Of a stretch of 37,512 bases of DNA, positions 16,204-24,638 are shown piece after piece (position 1 is the stretch's first letter; the number at the start of each line of letters is the position of its first letter). The notes under the pieces were generated by a model. The model searched no databases. It was not told the DNA's origin and saw only the letters and a list, made by a program, of their open reading frames with translations. The stretch is taken from contig JALUAM010000058.1 in assembly GCA_027051095.1 (NCBI GenBank), positions 1 through 37,512 of the forward strand. The letters run 5' to 3'. The position numbers and the translations under genes were made by a program. Source of the DNA: Acidilobaceae archaeon. Lineage in GTDB: Archaea > Thermoproteota > Thermoprotei_A > Sulfolobales > Acidilobaceae.

Positions 16204-16395
16204 TTACTCTGCACTGCAGCCGGGGCCAGCTAGCATGGAGCCGACTGTCATGAGTATTATGCCCAGCAGGCCTGAGAAGAACGCGACGCCCTGAGACTCA
16301 ACGTCCTCGATGGACTCTGTAATCCATATGAGGACTGCGAACGCGTAGACGGCGACGCCTAGCCTCCAGAAATCTAGCTTCCATGAGCCGGGCAC
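16204..16395 (-). CDS. Small two-helix membrane protein
   Basis: I do not recognise this protein of about 63 residues. It has two hydrophobic helices, LGVAVYAFAVLIWITESI and VAFFSGLLGIILMTVGSMLA, joined by a short acidic loop, and a tail with one Cys. It is probably a cytoplasmic-membrane protein. I place the start at the GTG of 16395 behind GGTGGT (16400-16405), because the TATA-like ATATAAAT at 16437-16444 predicts transcription from about 16414. An in-frame ATG at 16425 would then lie upstream of the transcript. It is divergent from the MoxR/VWA operon and downstream of nothing obvious. Confidence 0.55.
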   Translation of the reverse strand: MPGSWKLDFWRLGVAVYAFAVLIWITESIEDVESQGVAFFSGLLGIILMTVGSMLAGPGCSAE

Positions 16396-16436
16396 CGAGA
16401 CCACCAGGCGATCAGCAGTTATCATTTAATAATATT

Positions 16437-16444
16437 ATTTATAT
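16437..16444 (-). promoter_or_regulatory. TATA-like box for the small membrane protein
   Basis: ATATAAAT on the minus strand lies in the most AT-rich stretch of the region. It predicts a transcript start near 16414. Confidence 0.4.
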
Positions 16445-16537
16445 CGACAATTCGGCATTTCTCGAGGCCCTATCTCCCGGGTCGGGTTACGCCAGGTTTA
16501 CCCTCGGAGAGGAGGGTTGTAAAGGCCCGTGGGAGGG

Positions 16538-16544
16538 CTTAAAC
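16538..16544 (+). promoter_or_regulatory. TATA-like box for the MoxR/VWA operon
   Basis: CTTAAAC is centred about 44 nt before the GTG at 16585. It predicts transcription from about 16567. The preceding 90 bp hold no gene that I can support. Confidence 0.4.
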
Positions 16545-16584
16545 CCAGTTTACCGCTGTTTAGGCGTAGTAGGGTAAGTCGGGG

Positions 16585-17550
16585 GTGCCGGCCCCACGGG
16601 GTTCTACGGCCTTGGCTAAGCGCGGCGACCCTATCGAGGAGAAGGTGTACGAAATATACGGGGAGGTTGTGGGCTCGGGCAAGCCTGTGAGGAGCCCGAG
16701 CCTAGCTGTAAGGCTGCTCGAGGAGAGGTACAAGCTTGTCGTGAGCGAGACTGTTGTCAGCATAGTCTACGCAGCGTTCATGAACGGTAGGCCTGTGCTC
16801 TTCGAGGGCCCCCCGGGCACGGGTAAGACTGAGATAGGTGAGGCTCTCCTGGAGCTGTGGGCTGGGAAGAAGCCCTTCATACTCCCTTGCAGCGAAACCT
16901 ATGACGAATACAAGGTTGTGGGAGACTTTCACCCGGTTATGGCTATGAGAAAGGGGTTCAACGAGGAGAGCTTCATACCCCGCCCCCTTCTAGCCGCTCT
17001 CATACTGGATACGGGGGTCCTGGTCGACGAGATCAGGAGGAGCAGCGAGGAGTTCCAGAACATGTTGTTAGACGTGATAGACAAGAGGAGGATTGTCGTC
17101 CCGGAGTTGAGGAGGGTCTTCAGGGCCCGGGGCACCGGCTTCCAGATGATATTCACCAGCAACCCGGAGGACATAGCTCAGAACGAGCTGAGCGACGCGT
17201 TCTTGAGGAGGGTTGTGAGGGTGAGATTCGACTACCCGCCGAAAAGCGTTGAGGAGAGGATACTCAAGCTTAGGGTGGATGGTGAGCCTCAGCTGAGTGA
17301 CGGAGTGAGGGGGCTCATACTGGAGGCTGTTAGGAGGCTCAGAGAGTCAGGGGTTGCTCACAAGCCTGGCACGGCGGAGGCCGTTGCCTGGGCCAGGCTT
17401 GCCCAGAGCATAGCTAGGCTTAGGGGCAAGAGTAGGGTTGGCGTTGAGGAGCTAGCTGAAGCTGCTATGAGCGTGCTCGCGAAGAGGCCCGAGGACGAGG
17501 AGGTTGTATCGGAAGTCTTAAGGGAGGTCCTCGGCGTTGAGGTACTATAA
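16585..17550 (+). CDS. MoxR-family AAA+ ATPase
   Basis: This 321-residue AAA+ protein has Walker A GPPGTGKT at about residues 75-82, Walker B GVLVDEI at about 143-149, and the sensor/arginine-finger region FTSNPEDIAQNELSDAFLRR, followed by a helical lid. The spacing and the ILDTGVLVDEIRRSSEEFQNMLLD segment are those of the MoxR branch, chaperone-like ATPases that work with a VWA-domain partner on metal insertion or complex assembly. The next gene encodes that partner. I give GTG 16585 as start; a TTG at 16612 behind a GGGGTT tract is an alternative that removes nine residues without affecting the fold. Substrate unknown. Confidence 0.92.
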   Translation: MPAPRGSTALAKRGDPIEEKVYEIYGEVVGSGKPVRSPSLAVRLLEERYKLVVSETVVSIVYAAFMNGRPVLFEGPPGTGKTEIGEALLELWAGKKPFILPCSETYDEYKVVGDFHPVMAMRKGFNEESFIPRPLLAALILDTGVLVDEIRRSSEEFQNMLLDVIDKRRIVVPELRRVFRARGTGFQMIFTSNPEDIAQNELSDAFLRRVVRVRFDYPPKSVEERILKLRVDGEPQLSDGVRGLILEAVRRLRESGVAHKPGTAEAVAWARLAQSIARLRGKSRVGVEELAEAAMSVLAKRPEDEEVVSEVLREVLGVEVL

Positions 17551-19513
17551 GGTCGATGAACTGATCTCGTCGCTACCCCTAATCGCGGAGAAGCTCAGGT
17601 CAAGGGGCTTCAGGGTAGGCGTATCCGAGGTTGTAGAGCTGGCTAGGCTTGCCAGGGCCTATGCTGACCTCAACAGCAGGGACGCTTTGAGCGAAGACGA
17701 GGTTGCGGCGATAGCCTATGCCGTCATAAAGGAGCCTGGGGGTGACAGGGCGTTCCTCGAGGAGCTCAGGGGCGTCACTGCCTCGAGGAGGGTCTCGGAG
17801 GCTGCTGAGAGGATAGAGGCGGAGATAAGCGAGAAGCTGAGGATACTCGGCGTCTCGCCAGGCTGGAGGGTCTCTAAGAAGAAGGCGGGGAGGAGGGGCA
17901 AGGAGGCCCTGGCGGCCTACCTGCAGCTCAGGAGGATAGGCGTCATAACGGGGAGGCCGGGCAACGAGAGGGTGGCAGACCCGAGCGCCATCAAGGCGAT
18001 CTCCCTGAGGCTGGCCATGAGGGGCTTCGAGAGCCTAGAGGAGGCTTACAGAGAGCTGAGGCCCATGAGGGGGCGCGACTACGCGCTGATGGAGGCGGAG
18101 GCGGGCCTTCACCCGGGCCTGGGGGGGCTCGACGAGAGGCGCCTCGTGGAGCTTGGCTGGGCCGCTGCGAGGAAGGGTAACAGCCAGTTGCTGAGGAGCG
18201 TGGCCCGCGAGCTGGCAAGGAGGGTGGAGGCGGGGAGGGTCTCCAGGCTCGAGGACGCATTCAAGCTCCTGAGGGCCTCGGGGATGCTGGACTCCAGGCT
18301 GGCGAGCGAGATGATAGCGGGCGACCCGGGCCTCGTGGAGGAGGCTCGCGGGCTCCCGCCGAGGGAGTTCGCTAGGATCGTGGCTAGGGCTGCCGAGATG
18401 GCGGGGGTTGAAAGGGCCGGGGAAATAGTTGCCAAGGCGCTGAGGTCCTCGGGCCCCGGCGAGGCCGTGGAGATCCTCTCTAAGGTGCCGCTCGAGTCTC
18501 TCTGGGCGGTCAAGAAGCACCCCCTGAGGGGTGCGGAGGCGCTGGCCTTGGAGGCTGCGGCGGCGGCTGCGAGGAGCCTGGTAAGCGCGATAAGGTACCT
18601 GGAGACTGGGAATGAGGGCTGGAGGGATATGGCCCTAGAGGAGTCGGAGAGGGCTGCGAGGCTCGCGGCCAGGGCTAAGAGCGAGGGCGCCAAGATACCC
18701 GACCCCTCGAGGACCGAGGCGCTGGCCAGGCTGGCCGCGACGATAGCAGGCGGCTCCGAGCACATAGGCGAGTCCGTGGTCGACGCGATAGCCAGGAGGC
18801 TCGGCCCCTCAGAGGCCGTGAGGGTGCTGCGGGCAGCTTATGCCAGGGCGGAGAGCGAGGAGGCTCGCAGGCTGCTGGCCCAGAGCCTGGAGAAGCTGTT
18901 GTCGAGGCTTGCGTCTAGGGAGGGCCTCGTGCTGCTGCCGCGCTGGCGCTTGAGCCCTCGCAGGGGGAGGGTTGACGTCAGGAGGAGCATATACTTGATG
19001 GCGAGGCAGAGCCCCAGGCCCCTCGTGTTCAGGGAGAAGGAGAGGGCGTCCAGGATAAGCCTCGTGCTGGACGTGAGCGGCTCCATGATAGACTACTCCT
19101 CGTGGGCCCTGGCCGTATCGCTGCTCTTCGCGAGGAACGTTGAAAGAGTCGTAGTCTTCTCCCATAGAGTGAGGGTGGTTGAGGGGCCCCTGAAGCCCAG
19201 GGAGCTGGCCGAGGTCCTACTCTCAGCCGAGTTCAAGGGGCTCACTAACATATCGGCTGCGCTGAGGGAGGCCGGCCACTCCAGGTCTAGGAGGATAGTA
19301 GTCGTGACCGACCTCAAGCAGACCGTGGACGACGAGCCAGTGGCAGCCGCCGTCAAGAGGCTCGTGTCCTCGGGGAGGAGGGTCGTGTTCATATCGCCGC
19401 CCACAGCGCCCTGGGAGGAGGTGGAGGCCGTGGAGAGGGCTGGGGGCAGGGTCACCGTGGCCTACACGCCCAGGCAGGCGGCTCTCAGGGTTCTTAGGAT
19501 GCTCCTCAGGTAG
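17537..19513 (+). CDS. VWA-domain protein, partner of the MoxR ATPase
   Basis: The 658-residue protein has a long, charged, mostly helical N-terminal two thirds (about 1-450, rich in Ala, Glu and Arg) and a C-terminal VWA (CoxE-like) domain from about residue 505. The metal-ion-dependent adhesion site is complete: DVSGSM at 512-517, the Thr in GLTNIS near 570, and the Asp in VVTDLKQ near 591. Such proteins pair with MoxR ATPases and bind clients through the metal site. The TTG start follows GGAGGT by 8 nt and overlaps the ATPase gene by 14 nt. The N-terminal region matches nothing I can name; helical repeats are plausible. Confidence 0.88.
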   Translation: MRYYKVDELISSLPLIAEKLRSRGFRVGVSEVVELARLARAYADLNSRDALSEDEVAAIAYAVIKEPGGDRAFLEELRGVTASRRVSEAAERIEAEISEKLRILGVSPGWRVSKKKAGRRGKEALAAYLQLRRIGVITGRPGNERVADPSAIKAISLRLAMRGFESLEEAYRELRPMRGRDYALMEAEAGLHPGLGGLDERRLVELGWAAARKGNSQLLRSVARELARRVEAGRVSRLEDAFKLLRASGMLDSRLASEMIAGDPGLVEEARGLPPREFARIVARAAEMAGVERAGEIVAKALRSSGPGEAVEILSKVPLESLWAVKKHPLRGAEALALEAAAAAARSLVSAIRYLETGNEGWRDMALEESERAARLAARAKSEGAKIPDPSRTEALARLAATIAGGSEHIGESVVDAIARRLGPSEAVRVLRAAYARAESEEARRLLAQSLEKLLSRLASREGLVLLPRWRLSPRRGRVDVRRSIYLMARQSPRPLVFREKERASRISLVLDVSGSMIDYSSWALAVSLLFARNVERVVVFSHRVRVVEGPLKPRELAEVLLSAEFKGLTNISAALREAGHSRSRRIVVVTDLKQTVDDEPVAAAVKRLVSSGRRVVFISPPTAPWEEVEAVERAGGRVTVAYTPRQAALRVLRMLLR

Positions 19514-19532
19514 CGCCGCCGGGAACCCCAAC

Positions 19533-19540
19533 CTTAATAG
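19533..19540 (+). promoter_or_regulatory. TATA-like box at the head of the ribosomal block
   Basis: CTTAATAG, preceded by an AACC stretch that could be a BRE, lies about 49 nt before the S19 ATG. It is the only AT-rich element in the 72-bp gap after the VWA gene, so it is the likely promoter for the ribosomal genes. Confidence 0.45.
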
Positions 19541-19585
19541 TAGCCGGCACTAGATCATATCAGCCCGGGCCGCGGGTGGCATGTG

Positions 19586-20023
19586 ATGGCGCTTGAGATG
19601 AGGCCCGAGTGGAAGAAGTTCAGGTATAGGGGTAAGACGCTAGAGGAGCTAATGAAGATGAGCCTGGACGAGCTGGCCGAGCTGCTGCCTGCCAGGCAGA
19701 GGAGAAGCCTCAAGAGGGGGTTCACGCCAGCCCAGTTCAAGCTCCTCATGAAGATCAGGAAGATCAGGAAGAAGCTTGAGGAGGGCAAGCTGAAGAAGCC
19801 CCCTGTGATCAAGACTCACGTACGCGACATGATAATCCTGCCCGAGATGGTAGGGCTCACGATAGCCGTCTACAATGGGAAGCAGTTCATACCGGTCAGG
19901 ATCGTGCCCGAGATGATAGGCCACTATCTGGGCGAGTTCAGCCACACGACCAAGATAGTGCAGCATGGAGAGCCGGGCTTGAAGGCAACCAAGAGCAGCC
20001 TACACGTGGCCAGCAAGGGCTAA
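19586..20023 (+). CDS. rps19: Small ribosomal subunit protein S19 (uS19)
   Basis: This protein of about 145 residues belongs to the archaeal/eukaryotic S19 (S15 of eukaryotes) type. It binds 16S rRNA in the head of the small subunit. Diagnostic segments are [32 protein letters not shown], and [11 protein letters not shown] followed by [12 protein letters not shown]. The ATG at 19586 is 6 nt from GGGTGG; a GTG one codon earlier (19583) is too close to that site. It is the first gene of the ribosomal block here, whereas L2 normally precedes it. Confidence 0.96.
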   Translation: MALEMRPEWKKFRYRGKTLEELMKMSLDELAELLPARQRRSLKRGFTPAQFKLLMKIRKIRKKLEEGKLKKPPVIKTHVRDMIILPEMVGLTIAVYNGKQFIPVRIVPEMIGHYLGEFSHTTKIVQHGEPGLKATKSSLHVASKG

Positions 20024-20060
20024 ACGCTCTAGCATCCACCCTCTGCTGGGGTGCCCTATT

Positions 20061-20531
20061 GTGCCCAGGTGGAGCTACTCGCTCAAGTTCAGGGACGAGT
20101 CTAAGATAGCCAAGGCCATGCTATGGGACGTGCCAGTGCACCCTAAGATCATGGCTGAGGTAGCAAGAGCCATAAGGGGGATGAAGCTATCCGAGGCCAA
20201 GGCGTACCTCGAGAGGGTAATCAGGCTAGAGGAGCCGGTACCCTTCAGGAGGGCTCACGGGAAGCAGGCTCACAGGAGGGGGCTGGCCGACAAGTGGGGC
20301 TGGCCGGTGGGCAGGTATCCGGTCAAGGCGGCAAAGTACATGCTCAAGCTCCTAGATAACGTTGAGAATAACGCTGAGTATAAGGGGCTCGACCCGGAGA
20401 AGCTGAGGATAATACACGTGGCCGCTCACAAGGGGATCACGCTGAAGAGGTGGATGCCCAGGGCCTGGGGCAGGGCTACGCCTAAGAACAGGGTTCACAG
20501 CCACGTAGAGGTGATAGTCAGGGAGGAGTGA
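20061..20531 (+). CDS. rpl22: Large ribosomal subunit protein L22 (uL22)
   Basis: This 156-residue archaeal L22 (L17 of eukaryotes) lines the peptide exit tunnel. The hairpin that reaches the tunnel is represented by RRAHGKQAHRRGLADKWGWPVGRYPVKAA, seen in two adjoining parts. The C-terminal RVHSHVEVIVRE strand is typical. The start is GTG with GGGGTG 7 nt upstream. A 37-nt gap separates it from S19, and S3 follows after 12 nt. Confidence 0.96.
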   Translation: MPRWSYSLKFRDESKIAKAMLWDVPVHPKIMAEVARAIRGMKLSEAKAYLERVIRLEEPVPFRRAHGKQAHRRGLADKWGWPVGRYPVKAAKYMLKLLDNVENNAEYKGLDPEKLRIIHVAAHKGITLKRWMPRAWGRATPKNRVHSHVEVIVREE

Positions 20532-20543
20532 GGTCGGAGAGCC

Positions 20544-21275
20544 ATGCCCTCCAGGATAACCAGGTACTTCCTTAACCAGGCGTTCATTAAGGCTAAGCTG
20601 GACGAGTACCTGGCCCAGAACTTCTACGAGGCCGAGTATGCGGGCGTCGAGGTCGCCCAGACTAGCCTCGGCACCACGATCAGGATCTACGCTAACAGGC
20701 CCGCCCTGATAATAGGTAGGAGGGGCGCTACTATAAGGAGACTTCAGGCGGTGTTCGAGCAGGTCTTTGGCCTCCCCAACCCGAGGATAAGGGTTGATCA
20801 GCCGCCCGACCCGGAGCTGAACGCCAGGATACAGGCATTCAGGATCGTTAGGTCCATAGAAAGGGGCTATCACTTCAGGAGGGTCGCGTTCGCGGCCCTC
20901 AGGAGGATTATGGCTGCGGGGGCGCTTGGAGTGGAGATCAAGATCAGTGGTAAGCTGACGAGCGAGAGGGCCAGGTTCGAGAAGTACAGGGCGGGTAAGG
21001 TCTACAAGGCAGGCCACAAGGTCGACGAGCTGGTGGACAGGGCTGTGGCTTACGCGAGGCTGCCTAAGGGCGTGATAGGAGTCGAGGTTATAATAGTCAG
21101 GCCGGGCAAGCCCGGCGACTACATAAGGATCAAGAGCCCCGAGGAAGTCAAGGACGTTGTCGAGAAGATCAGGGCCGAGCTGGAGGCGGCCGGGGAGAAG
21201 GCTGTCACGGCTAAGACCCTGGAGGAGCATATGGAGGCTGCGAGGCCCGTGGAGGGCGAGGAGGCTGAGGAGTGA
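20544..21275 (+). CDS. rps3: Small ribosomal subunit protein S3 (uS3)
   Basis: The 243-residue S3 sits at the mRNA entry site of the small subunit. The type II KH domain is visible with its RNA-binding GxxG loop in ALIIGRRGATIRRLQ at about residues 53-68. The C-terminal S3 domain has EIKISGKLTSERARFEKYRAG and ends in an acidic archaeal tail rich in Glu and Ala. The ATG follows GAGGT by about 10 nt. Its TGA stop shares an A with the ATG of L29 in TGATG, so termination and reinitiation are coupled. Confidence 0.96.
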   Translation: MPSRITRYFLNQAFIKAKLDEYLAQNFYEAEYAGVEVAQTSLGTTIRIYANRPALIIGRRGATIRRLQAVFEQVFGLPNPRIRVDQPPDPELNARIQAFRIVRSIERGYHFRRVAFAALRRIMAAGALGVEIKISGKLTSERARFEKYRAGKVYKAGHKVDELVDRAVAYARLPKGVIGVEVIIVRPGKPGDYIRIKSPEEVKDVVEKIRAELEAAGEKAVTAKTLEEHMEAARPVEGEEAEE

Positions 21276-21508
21276 TGGGCAAGTTCAAGATTAAGCCAGA
21301 CGAGATCAGGAGGATGAGCCCGGAGGAGAGGGAGAGGCTTCTGAGAGAGCTGAAGATGAAGCTAGCGGTTCTGCGTTATAAGGCAGCGGCGGGCACCCTC
21401 GAGAACCCCGGCGAGCTCAGGGAGACCAGGAGGAACATTGCGAGGATACTAACCATAATCAACGAGGAGAGGAGGAAGGCGGAGAAGGAGGGTAAGCGCA
21501 AGGGCTGA
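21275..21508 (+). CDS. rpl29: Large ribosomal subunit protein L29 (uL29)
   Basis: This two-helix protein of about 77 residues lies near the exit-tunnel mouth and docks SRP and other factors. IRRMSPEERERLLRELKMKL and RRNIARILTIINEER match the family. I start it at the ATG of 21275, overlapping the S3 stop by 1 nt; a GTG one codon upstream is possible. The C-terminus is a Lys/Arg/Glu-rich tail. Rpp29 follows after 8 nt. Confidence 0.94.
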   Translation: MGKFKIKPDEIRRMSPEERERLLRELKMKLAVLRYKAAAGTLENPGELRETRRNIARILTIINEERRKAEKEGKRKG

Positions 21509-21516
21509 GCGCCCCG

Positions 21517-21819
21517 ATGCCCCTAAGGCCTAGGCCGCCTCCCCCTTTCATACTCGCCGGGCTTAGAGTCAGGGTTGAAAGGCACCCGGATCCAGGCCTT
21601 GTAGGCCTGGAGGGCGTCGTGGTGGAGGAGTCGAGGAGGGCTCTGCGCGTCCTGACGAGCGATGGGAGGCTGGTGACGGTTTTAAAGCACTCCTCCACGC
21701 TCCTGGTCGAGTCGCCCGATGGAGGCTATATAAGGGTACGGGGCGAAGAGCTACTGGGGGACCCCGTGGAAAGGTTGAAGGAGTACAGGTGGAGGGCTGG
21801 TAGGAGATGCCGAAAATGA
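21517..21819 (+). CDS. rnp1: RNase P protein component 1 (Rpp29/Pop4)
   Basis: This 100-residue protein is archaeal Rpp29, which pairs with Rpp21 and helps the RNase P RNA cleave 5' leaders from pre-tRNA. The Sm-like barrel is marked by LVGLEGVVVEESRRALRVLT and VLKHSSTLLVE. Its position between L29 and S17 is the conserved archaeal one. No strong ribosome site precedes the ATG, so it is probably translated by coupling from L29. Its last 13 nt overlap the S17 gene. Confidence 0.93.
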   Translation: MPLRPRPPPPFILAGLRVRVERHPDPGLVGLEGVVVEESRRALRVLTSDGRLVTVLKHSSTLLVESPDGGYIRVRGEELLGDPVERLKEYRWRAGRRCRK

Positions 21820-22154
21820 AGCCCCTGAAGAACCTCAAGGTGCCGGGAGTGGAGCCTCCGAGGGAGAGGTGCGAGGACCCCAACTGCCCCTGGCACGGCA
21901 CGCTCAGGGTCAGGGGCGTCATACTCGAGGGCACGGTGGTGAAGGCTAGGGCGAAGAGGATGGTAGTTGTGAGGCACGACTACCTCTACTACGACAGGAA
22001 GTACAAGAGGTACGAGAGGAGGAGTAGCAAGATCCACGCTCACCTGCCCGACTGCATAAAGGTCAAGGAGGGCGATAAGGTGGTGATAGGTGAGTGCAGG
22101 CCACTAGCTAAGACCGTCCGTTTCGTTGTTCTCGGGGTGGTGGGTAAGAGGTAG
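21807..22154 (+). CDS. rps17: Small ribosomal subunit protein S17 (uS17)
   Basis: This 115-residue OB-fold primary rRNA-binding protein has the archaeal N-terminal extension [21 protein letters not shown] and the core [21 protein letters not shown]. The [19 protein letters not shown] segment and the terminal VRFVVLGVV strand complete the family pattern. The start is ATG within the end of rnp1 (13-nt overlap) behind GGAGGG and AGGAG tracts. A second Met three codons on could also serve. Confidence 0.95.
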   Translation: MPKMKPLKNLKVPGVEPPRERCEDPNCPWHGTLRVRGVILEGTVVKARAKRMVVVRHDYLYYDRKYKRYERRSSKIHAHLPDCIKVKEGDKVVIGECRPLAKTVRFVVLGVVGKR

Positions 22155-22170
22155 AGGGGGTGGGCCTGGT

Positions 22171-22593
22171 ATGCCCAAGAAGAAGAAGTACGGTGCTACC
22201 CTCTCGAGGTTCGGCGTTAATACGGGGCTACAGGTGGGTAGCTACGTGTCGGTTGCTGATAACAGCGGGGCCAAGGAGGTCATGATAATAGCCGTGCCCC
22301 AGGTGAAGACGAGGCTGAGGAGGCTCCCCGCGGCTGGTGTGGGCGACCTGGTAGTGGTCACGGTTAAGAAGGGCACTCCTCAGATGAGGAAGCAGGTCAC
22401 CTACGCGGTGGTGGTGAGACAGAAGAGGCCCTTCAGGAGGCCCGACGGCACATGGGTCGCCTTCGAGGATAACGCCGTGGTCATAGTGAACCCTGACGGG
22501 ATGCCGAGGGGCAGCGAGATTAGGGGACCGATAGCTAGGGAGGCCGCCGAGAGGTGGGAGAGGATAGCCAAGATAGCCTCCATAATCGTCTAG
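22171..22593 (+). CDS. rpl14: Large ribosomal subunit protein L14 (uL14)
   Basis: This protein of 140 residues is archaeal L14 (L23 of eukaryotes), at the subunit interface near the GTPase centre. [21 protein letters not shown] and [21 protein letters not shown] are the signature. [21 protein letters not shown] forms the conserved C-terminal barrel part. I start it at the ATG of 22171 after GGGGGTGGG; an upstream in-frame extension to 22126 overlaps S17 and is Gly/Trp-rich, unlike L14. L24 starts 13 nt downstream. Confidence 0.95.
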   Translation: MPKKKKYGATLSRFGVNTGLQVGSYVSVADNSGAKEVMIIAVPQVKTRLRRLPAAGVGDLVVVTVKKGTPQMRKQVTYAVVVRQKRPFRRPDGTWVAFEDNAVVIVNPDGMPRGSEIRGPIAREAAERWERIAKIASIIV

Positions 22594-22606
22594 GAGGTGC
22601 CTGCTA

Positions 22607-23110
22607 GTGCCAGTACTGACTAAGAGCAAGCAACCCCGAAAGCAGAGGAAGGCCTTCTTCAACGCGCCGCTCCATGTAAGGCAGAAGATGATGTCGGCGC
22701 CGCTCAGCCCCGAGCTCAGGGAGAAGTATGGGATTAGGAACCTGCCTGTGAGGAAGGGCGACAAGGTTAGAATAATGAGGGGCGACTTCAAGGGCCATGA
22801 AGGCAGGGTCGTCAAGGTTGACCTGAAGAGGATGAGGATCTACGTGGAGGGCGTCACGATAAAGAGGAGCGATGGGACGCCCGTGTTCAGGCCCATACAC
22901 CCCTCAAACGTCATGATAATCGAGCTGGACCTGAGCGACGAGTGGAGGAAGAGGATCATCGAGAGGAGGAGGAAGGCGAGGGAGCAGCTGTTGAAGGCCA
23001 AGGCGGCTAAGGAGGCTAAGGAGGAGGCCGCGGCTGGAGGCGGCGAGGGAGAAGCTGGGGCCGAGAAGACTGAGGAGTCGTCGGGCCAGGGCGGCGGGGG
23101 TGCTCAGTAG
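22607..23110 (+). CDS. rpl24: Large ribosomal subunit protein L24 (uL24)
   Basis: This 167-residue archaeal L24 (L26 of eukaryotes) is an assembly-initiating protein near the exit tunnel. A KOW motif is clear: [19 protein letters not shown] followed by RVVKVD. The N-terminal [20 protein letters not shown] is typical of the archaeal form. The C-terminus carries an unusual low-complexity Ala/Glu/Gly-rich tail of about 30 residues. The start is GTG, 8 nt after GGAGGTG. Its stop overlaps the S4e start by 1 nt. Confidence 0.95.
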   Translation: MPVLTKSKQPRKQRKAFFNAPLHVRQKMMSAPLSPELREKYGIRNLPVRKGDKVRIMRGDFKGHEGRVVKVDLKRMRIYVEGVTIKRSDGTPVFRPIHPSNVMIIELDLSDEWRKRIIERRRKAREQLLKAKAAKEAKEEAAAGGGEGEAGAEKTEESSGQGGGGAQ

Positions 23111-23871
23111 TGGCTAGGATGGGGGGGCAAAGGAGGCTTAAGAGGCTAGCAGCGCCCAGGTTCTGGCCCATACTGAGGAAGGAGTATAAGTGGACGGTGA
23201 AGCCGAGGCCCGGCCCTCACCCAATGGAGAGGAGCCTGCCGCTCCTGATAATAGTGAGGGACGTGCTCGGCTACGCGCAGACGGCTAGGGAGGCTAGGAA
23301 GCTTATAAACGAGGGCCACTTCAAGATCGACGGGAAGGTTAGGAAGGACTACAAGTTCCCCGTGGGCTTCATGGACGTACTGGAGATAGTGGACACGGGG
23401 GAGGCCTACAGGTTCCTGCCGTACCCCGTCAAGTTCTTCAAGTTGCACCCGATTAAGGGCGAGGAGGTCAGGCTGAAGCCGGTTAGGATTGAGAATAAGA
23501 CGACTGTGAAGGGAGGGCACATACAGCTTAACCTCCACGACGGCAGGAACATACTGATAAGGGTTAAGGACCCGACTAACCCCGTAGAGGACGTGTACAA
23601 GACCATGGGTACGCTGTTGATCACCGTGCCCGAGCAGGAGATCAAGATGTACCTCCCGTTCCAGAAGGGCAACCTCGCGATCATAATAGGCGGGAGGAAC
23701 GTGGGCAGGGTCGGCAGGATAGTGGAGGTGAAGCCGGGGTGGGGCAGGAAGAGGACGCTAGTGACCCTCGAGGACGCCGAGGGTAACCTGTTCCAGACGA
23801 CGCTTAACTACGTGTTCGTTATAGGCTCGGACAAGCCGGTTATAAGCCTGCCGGAGGGTGCGTGGAAGTGA
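23110..23871 (+). CDS. rps4e: Small ribosomal subunit protein S4e (eS4)
   Basis: This 253-residue protein occurs only in archaea and eukaryotes. It has an S4-type RNA-binding domain ([20 protein letters not shown]), a central archaeal S4e domain ([18 protein letters not shown]), and a C-terminal KOW segment ([16 protein letters not shown]). The start is GTG, 7 nt after GGGGGTG, overlapping the L24 stop by 1 nt. Its TGA stop overlaps the L5 GTG start (GTGA). Length is close to the family norm. Confidence 0.96.
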   Translation: MARMGGQRRLKRLAAPRFWPILRKEYKWTVKPRPGPHPMERSLPLLIIVRDVLGYAQTAREARKLINEGHFKIDGKVRKDYKFPVGFMDVLEIVDTGEAYRFLPYPVKFFKLHPIKGEEVRLKPVRIENKTTVKGGHIQLNLHDGRNILIRVKDPTNPVEDVYKTMGTLLITVPEQEIKMYLPFQKGNLAIIIGGRNVGRVGRIVEVKPGWGRKRTLVTLEDAEGNLFQTTLNYVFVIGSDKPVISLPEGAWK

Positions 23872-24440
23872 GCGCCCCAGGACTGCCCATACCTCCCGAG
23901 AGGGTGGCCGAAATATTGGAGGACTGGAAGAAGAGGCCTATGAGGAAGCCGAGGATAGTCAAGGTTACGGTGAACATAGGGCTGGGCGAGAGCGGGGAGA
24001 GGTTGCAGAGAGCGGCGCAGGTCCTCGAGGAGATCACCGGCCAGAAGCCCGTCTTCAGGAAGGCTAAGAAGACTATAAGGGCGTTCGGCATCAGGAAGGG
24101 GGAGAACATAGCGGTTATGGTGACCCTCAGGAAGGAGAGGGCCATGGAGTTCCTGAAGAAGGCTTTCGAGGCCATAGGCTACAGGCTCAAGACGAGCAGC
24201 ATAGATGAGCACGGCAACGTCAGCTTCGGTATAGAGGAGCATATACTGATACCGGGTGTCAGGTACGACCCGAGGGTCGGGATCCTGGGCATGGACGTGG
24301 CCATAACGATACAGAGGCCCGGGCACAGGATAGTCGAGAGGAGGAGGGCTAGGAGGAAGAGGGTGCCCAAGAGGCATAGGGTTACCAAGGAGGAGACCAT
24401 GGTGCTTCTGAACCAGCTCTTCGGCGTCACATTCTACTAG
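23868..24440 (+). CDS. rpl5: Large ribosomal subunit protein L5 (uL5)
   Basis: This protein of about 190 residues binds 5S rRNA and contacts P-site tRNA (L11 of eukaryotes). [21 protein letters not shown] and [25 protein letters not shown], read in two parts, are diagnostic. [17 protein letters not shown] and [13 protein letters not shown] follow. I choose GTG at 23868, which lies 7 nt from GGAGGGTG and forms a GTGA overlap with S4e; the GTG at 23862 is only one base from the site. Confidence 0.95.
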   Translation: MSAPGLPIPPERVAEILEDWKKRPMRKPRIVKVTVNIGLGESGERLQRAAQVLEEITGQKPVFRKAKKTIRAFGIRKGENIAVMVTLRKERAMEFLKKAFEAIGYRLKTSSIDEHGNVSFGIEEHILIPGVRYDPRVGILGMDVAITIQRPGHRIVERRRARRKRVPKRHRVTKEETMVLLNQLFGVTFY

Positions 24441-24456
24441 CGGGGGTGGGGTGGAG

Positions 24457-24621
24457 GTGGCTAAGTTCAGGCCCCCTAAGCCCAAGAGGATGGGTAGGGG
24501 CGCCCAGAAGTGCAGACGTTGCGGGTCCAGGGACGCCGTGATACAGAAGTACGGCTTGTATCTTTGCCGCCAGTGCTTTAGGGAGATAGCCCCTCTCCTA
24601 GGATTCAAGAAGTATAGGTAG
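24457..24621 (+). CDS. rps14: Small ribosomal subunit protein S14, zinc-binding type (uS14)
   Basis: A short gene of 54 codons fits between L5 and S8. The product begins [18 protein letters not shown] and has two CxxC pairs, Cys19/Cys22 and Cys37/Cys40, that bind zinc, followed by the family ending LLGFKKYR. It sits in the head of the small subunit (S29 of eukaryotes). The start is GTG at 24457 after a GGGGGTGGGG tract; an in-frame GTG two codons earlier is possible. Position and sequence are exactly as expected for the archaeal block. Confidence 0.96.
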   Translation: MAKFRPPKPKRMGRGAQKCRRCGSRDAVIQKYGLYLCRQCFREIAPLLGFKKYR

Positions 24622-24638
24622 GGGGAGGCCTGGGAGCC

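Noticed and set aside
16383-16577. Short plus-strand frame between the small membrane protein and MoxR
   Set aside because: It spans the divergent promoters and overlaps the opposite-strand gene. It has no ribosome site and no domain.
16426-16584. Possible tRNA or small RNA in the longest gap
   Set aside because: I could not build a cloverleaf, nor find paired C/D box motifs. The stretch looks like promoter sequence.
20352-21230. Long open frame (292 codons) antisense to S3 and part of L22
   Set aside because: Composition is Leu/Pro/Tyr-rich and tracks the reverse complement of AGG- and GAG-rich ribosomal codons. The sense genes are certain. No ribosome site or promoter supports it.
22126-22170. 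N-terminal extension of L14 to an upstream start
   Set aside because: It overlaps S17 and lacks family similarity. The ATG at 22171 follows a strong GGGGGTG site.
23808-24608. Open frame of 266 codons antisense to L5 and S14
   Set aside because: It overlaps two conserved genes on the other strand and shows no family motif.
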